19,423 nucleotides of DNA from DATKYK01 sp034430255. GTDB lineage: Bacteria > Chloroflexota > Dehalococcoidia > E44-bin15. Positions 7,376-13,869 of the stretch are shown piece by piece (positions within the stretch are counted from its first letter, which is position 1; each line of letters opens with the position of its first letter). Location of the stretch: the NCBI GenBank assembly GCA_034430255.1, contig DAOUEU010000009.1, positions 1 through 19,423 on the forward strand, read 5' to 3'. Below the pieces are notes generated by a model that saw only the letters and a list, made by a program, of their open reading frames with translations, was not told the origin of the DNA and made no database searches. A program made the translations under genes and the position numbers.

Positions 7376-9250
7376 CTATTTTTTCACTTTCATTTGAGGA
7401 CTGAGTTCGGGAAATGACGAAATAACCCGCTGGGCGATACCGTCGGCATCCAGAGCGTATTTGGCACGGAGCACTTCCTGAGGGCCATGCTCCACGAACT
7501 CGTCGGGTAGCCCGATACGCTCTACCCTAAGGTCGGATGTATGGGAGCTTGCCAGAAGCCCGGTAACCGCGCTGCCAAACCCGCCGCAGAGGGCATTCTC
7601 CTCCACCGTAACCACCCGCTTGGTGCGACGAGCAACATCATGAATAAGCGAGGAGTCCAGGGGCTTTACGAAGCGGGCGTTTACTACAGTGCATTCAATC
7701 CCCTTGTCAGCCAGCCCACTAGCCGCTTCAAGGGCAGGGGCCACGGTAGCCCCGATAGCGAGAATGCTGATATCCTCTCCCTCCCGCAGCACCTCACTCT
7801 TCCCAACAGGGAGTTCCTGCCATACCTCATCAAGTGGCACGTTCAGCCCTGGGCCCTTGGGGTAGCGAAGCGCAAAAGGTCGGTTTGCCTTCACCGCGGT
7901 ATTGAGAAGGTGCTGAAGTTCGTTTTCATCCTTGGGCGATGCGAGCACCAGGTTGGGGATAATGCTGAGGTAGGATAGGTCGAAGGTGCCCTGGTGGGTC
8001 TTGCCATCCTCGCCCACAATTCCCCCGCGGTCGATGGCAAAGATAAGCGGCAGGTTCTGGATGCATACATCGTGAATGATCTGGTCCAGGGCTCGCTGGA
8101 GGAAGGTGGAGTATATGGCGACAACGGGGATAAAACCGCGGGTAGCGAGCCCTGCGGCGAAGGTGACGGCATGTTGTTCACATATGCCTACATCGAAGAC
8201 TCGCCTGGGAAACTCGGCGGCGACAAGGTTTAGCCCGGTACCTTCGGGCATCGCCGCGGTGACCGCAATTATCTTGGGATTCTCCCTGACTAGGCGAAGG
8301 AGGGTCTGGCCGAAGACCTGGCTATAGGAAGGAGCGTTTGCCTTATTGCCTTTATTTGGGGACACACCGTGAAAAGCGACCGCATCATCCTCGGCAGGGC
8401 GATGCCCTTTGCCCTTCCTGGTAACCACATGGACCAGGATGGGCCTTAGTGTGTAGTCTCTGGCGTGGGCGAGGGTGGCTTCAAGCTCGGCTAGATCGTG
8501 ACCATCAATCGGTCCAATATAGGTGAAGCCCAGTTCCTCCCAGAACATGGAGGGAATTATCATACCCTTAATGCCCTTCTTAACCCTCTCTACTACCATA
8601 CGAAGCCATTTTGCCCGCGGCAGCCTGGTAACCACCTGTGAGGCCTCTACCTCGGCTCGATGGTAGCGGCGGTCGAGCCTCATCCGTGAAAAGAGCCGGG
8701 ATAGGGCACCCACGCTGGGGGAGATCGCCATCCCGTTATCGTTGAGTACCACGATTAGTCTGGTGCCCAGGTGTCCCGCCTGATTGATGGCTTCAAAAGC
8801 CATCCCACCGGTCAGGGATCCATCACCTACGACTGCAACTACGTGGTATTTTTCACCGGCGAGGTCCCGGGCAATCGCCATACCCAGTGCTGCGGAGAGC
8901 GATGTCGAGGCGTGTCCGGCGCCGAAGGGATCGTGAGGGCTCTCCTCACGATCGGTAAATCCGCTAAGGCCCCCGTGCTGTCGAAGAGTGGCGAAGCGTT
9001 CCCTGCGCCCGGTTAGCAGCTTATGAGCGTAGGTCTGATGCCCTACATCCCATACGATCTTATCCCTGGGGCTCTTGAATGTGCGATGCAGCGCGATGGT
9101 GAGGTCCACGACACCCAGGTTGGAGGCGAGGTGTCCGCCATTGGTATCCACTGTTTTAATGATAACGCTCCGCAGTTCAGCGGCAAGCTGCTCCAACTGG
9201 GGATAGGTGAGTCCCTTGAGGTCAGAGGGATCATTGATGCGATCCAGCAT
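7376..9250 (-). CDS. dxs: 1-deoxy-D-xylulose-5-phosphate synthase
   Basis: Thiamine-diphosphate enzyme that condenses pyruvate and glyceraldehyde 3-phosphate, the first step of the MEP isoprenoid pathway. With this start it has 624 residues, normal for the family. Visible: GGHLASNLG (38-46) with His40, the TPP/Mg motif GDGSLTGG (142-149) through Asn170-Asp171, the proton-relay GICEQHA with Glu358, DRGGIVGEDGKTHQG in the substrate pocket, and LRYPKG. An in-frame TTG at 9326-9328 would add 26 residues (MRKESFLDKFQ...), but family members begin at MLDRINDP-like sequence, so I chose the ATG at 9248-9250. AAGGAG lies 12 nt upstream, which is long. An ATT codon two codons earlier would sit at ideal spacing. 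It is the last gene of its unit, 55 bp after rpiB. Confidence 0.96.
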   Translation of the reverse strand: MLDRINDPSDLKGLTYPQLEQLAAELRSVIIKTVDTNGGHLASNLGVVDLTIALHRTFKSPRDKIVWDVGHQTYAHKLLTGRRERFATLRQHGGLSGFTDREESPHDPFGAGHASTSLSAALGMAIARDLAGEKYHVVAVVGDGSLTGGMAFEAINQAGHLGTRLIVVLNDNGMAISPSVGALSRLFSRMRLDRRYHRAEVEASQVVTRLPRAKWLRMVVERVKKGIKGMIIPSMFWEELGFTYIGPIDGHDLAELEATLAHARDYTLRPILVHVVTRKGKGHRPAEDDAVAFHGVSPNKGNKANAPSYSQVFGQTLLRLVRENPKIIAVTAAMPEGTGLNLVAAEFPRRVFDVGICEQHAVTFAAGLATRGFIPVVAIYSTFLQRALDQIIHDVCIQNLPLIFAIDRGGIVGEDGKTHQGTFDLSYLSIIPNLVLASPKDENELQHLLNTAVKANRPFALRYPKGPGLNVPLDEVWQELPVGKSEVLREGEDISILAIGATVAPALEAASGLADKGIECTVVNARFVKPLDSSLIHDVARRTKRVVTVEENALCGGFGSAVTGLLASSHTSDLRVERIGLPDEFVEHGPQEVLRAKYALDADGIAQRVISSFPELSPQMKVKK

Positions 9251-9262
9251 TAAAATATTTGT

Positions 9263-9268
9263 CTCCTT
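9263..9268 (-). promoter_or_regulatory. dxs ribosome-binding site with unusual spacing
   Basis: AAGGAG is followed by ACAAAT, then in frame ATT, TTA and ATG. The spacing is 12 nt to the ATG at 9250 and 6 nt to the ATT at 9254-9256. It excludes the far-upstream TTG as the main start and leaves a rare ATT start as a minor alternative. Confidence 0.6.
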
Positions 9269-9305
9269 TAGATCAGGCCATATTAGCAATGGAGGCTGAA
9301 ATTTG

Positions 9306-9755
9306 TCAAGGAAGCTTTCCTTCCTCAAGTGCCCTTACCTTCTTAAGACGCTCGGCATGCCTCCCCCCTTCGAAATCAGCGGTAAGGTAGGCCTTGACGA
9401 TATCTTTAGCTACTCCCTCCCCTACTACCCACTCCCCCAGGCAGAGGATATTGGCATCGTTATGCGCCCTGCTTCGCCGTGCGCTAAAGGTATCGTGGCA
9501 GAGGGCAGCACGGACTCCGGGTAACTTGTTGGCCACCATGCTCATGCCTATACCCGTGCTGCATATCAGGATGCCGTGGTCTACGCGCCCCTGGGCGACC
9601 GCCTGAGCTACCTTACCCCCGATATCGGGATAGTCCACCGATCCGGTATCATAGCAGCCTAAGTCCTCGTACTCGTATCCCAACTCCGGGAGGAGCTCCA
9701 TAATTTTCTTCTTCAGATTCAGCCCCCGGTGGTCACAGCCAATAGCGATGCGCAT
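9306..9755 (-). CDS. rpiB: ribose-5-phosphate isomerase B
   Basis: Interconverts ribose 5-phosphate and ribulose 5-phosphate, feeding PRPP and hence the adjacent purine operon. The 149-residue length is typical. Seen: GCDHRG (6-11) with Asp8-His9, GSVDYPD (38-44), the catalytic Cys65 in ICSTGIGMSMVANK, HDTFSARRSRAHNDANIL with His98 and Arg residues that bind phosphate, and LGEWVVG. The ATG start overlaps the tsaC stop by 1 nt (TGATG). A strong AGGAGG is 4 nt upstream, which rules out a start nine codons earlier inside tsaC. A LacAB-type galactose-6-phosphate isomerase would share the fold, but the single-gene arrangement favours RpiB. Confidence 0.94.
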   Translation of the reverse strand: MRIAIGCDHRGLNLKKKIMELLPELGYEYEDLGCYDTGSVDYPDIGGKVAQAVAQGRVDHGILICSTGIGMSMVANKLPGVRAALCHDTFSARRSRAHNDANILCLGEWVVGEGVAKDIVKAYLTADFEGGRHAERLKKVRALEEGKLP

Positions 9756-10366
9756 CAGCCCTCCTTTACTGTAGCCTGGCATATCCTTAAGATCTCCTCA
9801 CTGCTTATCGCCCCTTCCCTGAGGATCCTGATTGGGTTAGTAGTTATGTCAACTACTGTGGAAACGACTCCTCCTGGACATTCACCATCGATGATGAGGT
9901 CGACCCTATCTCCCAATTGGTTATAAACCTCTCTGGTGGTCAGCGGGCTGGGTCTGCCGGTGAGGTTTGCGCTTGTGCCGGTGATGGGGGAGTCCAGACC
10001 CTCCAGCAGGGCGATAGGAATAGGGTGAGCCGGCACCCGCACCGCAATTTTTTCGCTCCCCCCTGTGATCAGGCTCGATACTGATGGAGATTTATACAGA
10101 ACCAGGGTTAAAGCCCCGGGTAAAAAATGCTTCGCCAAGAGCCATGCAATCTCGGGCATATCCCTGGCCACGGAGGGAATCTGGGACACGTCGGCGAGTA
10201 GCAGGGGAAGGGCAAGACGGCGCGGTCTCCTTTTCGCCTCATAAATCCTTAAGATGGCTTCATGGCTAGAGGCATCGGCGCCCAGCCCGTAGACGGTATC
10301 TGTGGGGAAGGCGACGATCCCCCCATTCTTCAGTGTTTCTATAGCCTGATGTATCTTCCTTTCCAT
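9755..10366 (-). CDS. tsaC: threonylcarbamoyl-AMP synthase (Sua5/YrdC/TsaC family)
   Basis: Makes threonylcarbamoyl-AMP from threonine, bicarbonate and ATP for t6A37 modification of ANN-reading tRNAs. The 203 residues match a stand-alone YrdC domain without the Sua5 C-terminal extension. Seen: PTDTVYGLG (21-29), the basic KRRP loop (45-48), LPGALTLVL (82-90), the ITGTSANLTG ATP-pocket signature (129-138) and the STVVDI strand. Together with miaA this gives two A37 tRNA-modification genes in neighbouring units. The ATG has no visible Shine-Dalgarno sequence, and the likely promoter -10 box ends only about 10 nt before it, so the mRNA may be leaderless. YciO-type paralogues of uncertain role are the main alternative. 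Confidence 0.9.
   Translation of the reverse strand: MERKIHQAIETLKNGGIVAFPTDTVYGLGADASSHEAILRIYEAKRRPRRLALPLLLADVSQIPSVARDMPEIAWLLAKHFLPGALTLVLYKSPSVSSLITGGSEKIAVRVPAHPIPIALLEGLDSPITGTSANLTGRPSPLTTREVYNQLGDRVDLIIDGECPGGVVSTVVDITTNPIRILREGAISSEEILRICQATVKEG
9759..9767 (-). promoter_or_regulatory. ribosome-binding site fixing the rpiB start
   Basis: AAAGGAGGG at the 3' end of tsaC, with the AGGAGG core 4 nt before the rpiB ATG at 9755. It is a near-perfect match to the 16S rRNA tail and indicates coupling to tsaC translation through the TGATG junction. Confidence 0.75.
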
Positions 10367-10367
10367 C

Positions 10368-10404
10368 TTGACGCCAGTATATCACAGTGATAAGCTTTGG
10401 TCGA
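10368..10404. promoter_or_regulatory. overlapping divergent promoters of tsaC and guaA with a central palindrome
   Basis: On the minus strand TCGACC (10399-10404) and TATACT (10376-10381) are 17 nt apart, reading toward tsaC. On the plus strand TTGACG (10368-10373) and TAAGCT (10391-10396) are also 17 nt apart, reading toward guaA. Both spacers share the perfect 13-bp palindrome TATCACAGTGATA (10380-10392). The minus-strand pair is the better match. The TAAGCT box is weak. Confidence 0.5.
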
Positions 10405-10418
10405 GGATTTGGCCGGCT

Positions 10419-12080
10419 ATGGATAGGAAAGAGGAGGGATTTCGGGTAACCACCAGCGATGACCTGGAGGTTTCCACATATCTAGAGATTGCCAAGCAGA
10501 AGGCTGGTGAGAAGCCTGTAGTGGAGAGGGAACCCGAGGTGGAACGGGAGGCGGTGGTGGTAATCGACTTCGGCTCGCAATACAGCATGCTCATCGCCCG
10601 CAGAGTGCGGGAATGCCAGGTCTACAGCGAGGTATTGCCCTACGATGCCGATTGGCAAAGGATAGCCTCCATAAAGCCCAGGGGTTTCATCTTCTCCGGT
10701 GGTCCAGCCAGCGTCTACGACGAGGGAGCACCGCTTGCCCCTAGCCATATATACGAAAGCCATCTCCCCATACTGGGCATTTGCTATGGAATGCAGGTGC
10801 TCACCCATCATTTTGGAGGGAGGGTTGCCCGGGGTATCAGGCGTGAATACGGTCATGCTATCCTGCATCAGGGTGATGTGGAATCGCCCATTTTCGCTGA
10901 CTTGCCACCCTCCATGCCGGTCTGGATGAGCCACGGCGATCTGATAGTGGAGCTGCCCCCAGGATTTACCGTACTAGGTTATACCGAAAATTCCCCTATC
11001 GCTGCTATGGGCAATGAGCACGGGATCATTGGAATACAGTTTCACCCCGAGGTGGTACATACCCCTCAGGGGAAGGAGGTGCTGAAGAACTTCCTCTACC
11101 ATGTCTGCGGCTGCACCGGTAACTGGAGCCCGGGCAGCTTCATCACAGAGAGCATAGCCAGGATCAGGAAGCAGGTGGGTGAGGGTCGGGCTATCTGCGC
11201 CCTCTCCGGCGGTGTCGACTCTGCAGTGACGGCAGCGTTGGTTCACCGTGCCATCGGCGATCAGCTTACCTGTATCTTTGTCAACAATGGACTACTGCGT
11301 CAGGAGGAGGCGGAGCGAACCATCAATACCTTCCAGAAGAACCTGAGGATGAACATCATTAACATCGATGCCACCGATAGGTTTCTCCAGCGTCTTGAGG
11401 GGGTTACTGATCCTGAAATGAAGCGTCGCCTGGTGGGGGAGGAATTCATACGGGTGTTCGAGGAAGAGGCTGCCAGGCTGGGGAGGGTGGATTTGCTGGT
11501 GCAGGGGACCCTTTATCCTGATGTTATAGAGAGTATCACTTCTGAGAGCAGGGCTTCGGCGAAGATAAAGACCCATCACAACGTAGGCGGCCTGCCGACA
11601 AAGATGACACTTTCCCTTATAGAGCCGCTTCGCCACCTGTTCAAGGATGAGGTGAGAGAGGTGGGGGTCACGCTGGGTATGCCCGAGGAGATGGTATGGC
11701 GCCAGCCCTTCCCCGGGCCGGGATTGGCTATAAGGATTATCGGTGAGGTAACCAGGGAGAAGCTGGAGATATTACGGGCTGCTGACTGGATCGTGATGAA
11801 CGAGATCAAGGCGGCGAAGCTGTACCGCCAGCTCTGGCAGAGCTTCGCCGTCCTGACCGATACCAGGAGCGTTGGGGTGATGGGTGATTATCGCACCTAC
11901 GGCTATGTCATTGCTGTACGCGCCGTCACCTCGGAGGACGCCATGACCGCCGATTGGGCACGCCTACCGTATGACCTTCTGGCGCGTGTCTCAAACCGCA
12001 TCGTCAACGAGGTTCCCCAGGTTAACCGGGTGGTTTATGATATCTCATCAAAGCCGCCGTCAACTATAGAGTGGGAGTAA
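10419..12080 (+). CDS. guaA: GMP synthase (glutamine-hydrolysing) with N-terminal extension
   Basis: Aminates XMP to GMP using glutamine and ATP, the last step of guanine nucleotide synthesis. Domain order is class I glutamine amidotransferase, then ATP-pyrophosphatase, then C-terminal dimerisation domain. Numbered from this ATG: VVIDFGSQYSMLIARRVREC (48-66), triad Cys122 in LGICYGMQ, His209 and Glu211 in IQFHPEV, and PP-loop LSGGVDSAV (262-270). The VDLLVQGTLYPDVIES motif, FPGPGLAIRI and the terminal SKPPSTIEWE follow. It is 553 residues against about 510-525 for most homologues, because about 43 residues precede the usual start (the DFGSQ strand). The ATG at 10419 has only a distant GAGGA. 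An in-frame TTG at 10368 lies inside the promoter, and GTG codons near 10520-10560 are other options. It heads the purine operon. Confidence 0.96.
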   Translation: MDRKEEGFRVTTSDDLEVSTYLEIAKQKAGEKPVVEREPEVEREAVVVIDFGSQYSMLIARRVRECQVYSEVLPYDADWQRIASIKPRGFIFSGGPASVYDEGAPLAPSHIYESHLPILGICYGMQVLTHHFGGRVARGIRREYGHAILHQGDVESPIFADLPPSMPVWMSHGDLIVELPPGFTVLGYTENSPIAAMGNEHGIIGIQFHPEVVHTPQGKEVLKNFLYHVCGCTGNWSPGSFITESIARIRKQVGEGRAICALSGGVDSAVTAALVHRAIGDQLTCIFVNNGLLRQEEAERTINTFQKNLRMNIINIDATDRFLQRLEGVTDPEMKRRLVGEEFIRVFEEEAARLGRVDLLVQGTLYPDVIESITSESRASAKIKTHHNVGGLPTKMTLSLIEPLRHLFKDEVREVGVTLGMPEEMVWRQPFPGPGLAIRIIGEVTREKLEILRAADWIVMNEIKAAKLYRQLWQSFAVLTDTRSVGVMGDYRTYGYVIAVRAVTSEDAMTADWARLPYDLLARVSNRIVNEVPQVNRVVYDISSKPPSTIEWE

Positions 12081-12096
12081 TAAAAGGAGGCGATAA

Positions 12097-12351
12097 ATGA
12101 CATACGATTCCGACTATGAGGATGAGGCAGATCCGGACCTGGATCTGGAGATGCTGCGAGAGGACCTGATCGGAGAGCTTCAGGCGATCAACCAGTATCA
12201 AGAGCATATCGACACGATAGCGGACGAAGAGGCAGCAAAGGTCTTGGAGCACATTCGTGACGGGGAAAAAGAGCACGTTGTCGAGCTTACCAAGCTCATC
12301 CAGAAGCTCGACCCGCTCCAGGCTGAGATGTTTAAAAAAGAGGGGCTGTAG
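12097..12351 (+). CDS. small half-ferritin-like protein (EncFtn/rubrerythrin-like helical hairpin)
   Basis: An 84-residue, strongly acidic protein predicted as one helical hairpin. Helix 1 is about 16-42 (EDLIGELQAINQYQEHID) and helix 2 about 43-72, with the ferritin-type metal motif RDGEKEH (54-60: Glu57, His60) pairing with Glu residues in helix 1 (Glu22, Glu27, Glu36). This resembles the two-helix encapsulated-ferritin family, in which dimers rebuild a four-helix di-iron site. It lacks an obvious C-terminal encapsulin-targeting peptide, and no encapsulin shell gene is in the window. A strong AAGGAGG lies 6 nt before the ATG, 16 bp after guaA. The role is unproven: iron storage or oxidation, or peroxide defence, are family-based guesses. 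Confidence 0.8.
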   Translation: MTYDSDYEDEADPDLDLEMLREDLIGELQAINQYQEHIDTIADEEAAKVLEHIRDGEKEHVVELTKLIQKLDPLQAEMFKKEGL

Positions 12352-12360
12352 CCCGCTAGA

Positions 12361-12371
12361 AAGGGGGTGAT
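12361..12371 (+). promoter_or_regulatory. extended Shine-Dalgarno for the small membrane protein
   Basis: AAGGGGGTGAT, a long near-complement of the 16S rRNA 3' tail, 5 nt before the ATG at 12377. It supports translation of this short, otherwise unrecognised gene. Confidence 0.65.
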
Positions 12372-12376
12372 TATAG

Positions 12377-12604
12377 ATGGAAATAGGGGGATGGAAGACA
12401 GTATTATCGTACATATTGGGCGTTGTGGCACTGGGATGTCTTGCGGCGGGTATAGTAAGCGAAGTGCAAAGTGAGGACCTTGGGCTATCTATAAGTTCGT
12501 GGTACTGGATTGCTATCGCTGTCTTTGTGAGCGCGGGATGGCTGGCAATTCTGAGACTGCGACCGACACGTAAGGTGAGGAGCTTACCGCCGGAGAGTGA
12601 ATAA
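12377..12604 (+). CDS. hypothetical two-helix membrane protein
   Basis: A 75-residue protein not recognised as any family. It has two hydrophobic segments at about 8-28 (TVLSYILGVVALGCLAAGIV) and 41-59 (SWYWIAIAVFVSAGWLAIL), joined by a short polar loop with Glu29, Glu33 and Asp34. A basic C-terminal tail follows (RLRPTRKVR, 60-68). By the positive-inside rule both termini would face the cytoplasm. A very strong ribosome site precedes it. It lies 25 bp after the ferritin-like gene, and its stop directly abuts the purD start with no gap, so it is in the operon. No function is inferred from the sequence. Confidence 0.75.
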   Translation: MEIGGWKTVLSYILGVVALGCLAAGIVSEVQSEDLGLSISSWYWIAIAVFVSAGWLAILRLRPTRKVRSLPPESE

Positions 12605-13858
12605 TTGCTGAAGGTGCTGGTCATTGGCGGTGGTGCCAGGGAGCATACCCTGGCATGGAAGCTCGCTCAGAGCCCCAATGTTGAGGAACTCTATGTTGCT
12701 CCGGGGAATGCAGGGACAGGGTTTATAGCGAATAATCTGGACATTAAACCTGCCGAGCTTGAGTCTCTGGCCCAGGCGGCCCGGGAACGGAGAATCGATC
12801 TCACCGTAGTCGGCCCCGAAGCACCGCTTGCCACAGGCATCGTCGATCTCTTTCAAGCTCGTGGCATTCCTGTCTTCGGTCCCAGCAAAGAGGCGACCAG
12901 GATCGAGTCGAGCAAGGTTTTTGCCCAGGGGCTGATGCAAAAATATGGTATCCCCTGTGCTAGGAGCCGGAGCTTCTCGTCCTTTGCTGAGGCCAAAGAT
13001 TATGTCAATACTCAGCAAACCCCTATTGTGGTAAAGGCAAACGGGCTGGCGGCGGGCAAAGGGTCCATTGTGGCAGGTTCCACCGCTGAGGCACTCTCGG
13101 CGCTATCCGATATAATGGAGAAGCGCATCTTCGGCGAGGCCGGAGACCAGGTCCTGGTGGAAGAGTGTCTTCAAGGTAAGGAGGTGAGCCTACTTGCCTT
13201 CAGCGATGGAAAAACCGTTGTTCCTATGGTGCCTGCCTGTGATTACAAGAGGGCCTATGATGGCGATGAGGGTCCAAATACCGGTGGCATGGGTAGCTAT
13301 AGCCCGCCAAAATTCTTCGGTAGTGAGATGATAGAAAGGGTGAGGGATACCATCCTCGAGCCCACCGTGCGGGCGATGTCAAAGGAGGGCAAGCCCTATA
13401 AAGGCGTTCTCTATGCAGGGCTCATGCTGACGGAAGAGGGACCAAAGGCACTGGAATTTAATGCCCGCTTCGGCGACCCCGAGAGCCAGGTTATGCTCCC
13501 GCTTCTTAGGAGCGATCTTGTGGAGATCATATTAGCGGTGCTCGACCAGCGTCTGGATAGGGCTCATATTGAGTGGCGCGATGAGGCCTGTGTGGGGGTG
13601 GTTATGGCATCCGGTGGTTATCCCGGCAGCTACAAAACAGGCTTTCCCATCGTGGGGCTGGACGAAGTTGATGATGATATCCTGGTATTTCATGCCGGAA
13701 CCAGGAAGAGCGAGGGCATAATATATACAGATGGCGGAAGGGTGCTTACTGTTGCTGCCACGGGTGAAACCGTTGCTGAGGCGGGTGATAGGGTATATAG
13801 CAATATCCGGCGCATTCATTTTGAGGGCTGCCATTATCGCCATGACATCGGGGCTTGA
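12605..13858 (+). CDS. purD: phosphoribosylamine--glycine ligase
   Basis: ATP-grasp enzyme that joins phosphoribosylamine and glycine to give GAR, step two of de novo purine synthesis. Length is 417 residues. Seen: KVLVIGGGAREHTLAWK (3-19), GPEAPLATGI (70-79), VKANGLAAGKGS (143-154), DEGPNTGGMG (221-230) and EFNARFGDPE (284-293) with the Mg ligands. The start is a TTG immediately after the TAA of the preceding gene, with GGAG 9 nt upstream. No ATG lies near the family's usual N-terminus, and the M-L-K-V-L-V-I beginning fits. The stop is 11 nt before the next ATG. Confidence 0.96.
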   Translation: MLKVLVIGGGAREHTLAWKLAQSPNVEELYVAPGNAGTGFIANNLDIKPAELESLAQAARERRIDLTVVGPEAPLATGIVDLFQARGIPVFGPSKEATRIESSKVFAQGLMQKYGIPCARSRSFSSFAEAKDYVNTQQTPIVVKANGLAAGKGSIVAGSTAEALSALSDIMEKRIFGEAGDQVLVEECLQGKEVSLLAFSDGKTVVPMVPACDYKRAYDGDEGPNTGGMGSYSPPKFFGSEMIERVRDTILEPTVRAMSKEGKPYKGVLYAGLMLTEEGPKALEFNARFGDPESQVMLPLLRSDLVEIILAVLDQRLDRAHIEWRDEACVGVVMASGGYPGSYKTGFPIVGLDEVDDDILVFHAGTRKSEGIIYTDGGRVLTVAATGETVAEAGDRVYSNIRRIHFEGCHYRHDIGA

Positions 13859-13869
13859 GGGGTGGCCCC
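13859..13869 (+). promoter_or_regulatory. GGGG/CCCC hairpin at the GGR start codon
   Basis: GGGG, TGG loop and CCCC sit directly before the ATG, overlapping the GAGGGG ribosome site. A competing stem GGGGC (13850-13854) with GCCCC (13865-13869) would leave the ribosome site in the loop. Both are short. Terminating purD ribosomes would melt them, so this could reinforce coupling. Confidence 0.3.

Noticed and set aside
10482..10934. 150-codon minus-strand open frame inside guaA
   Set aside because: It lies wholly inside conserved GuaA sequence and has no recognisable domain.
12064..12624. 186-codon minus-strand open frame spanning the ferritin-like and membrane-protein genes
   Set aside because: Both plus-strand genes beneath it have strong ribosome sites and coherent proteins. 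The antisense product has no recognisable domain and spans gene boundaries.
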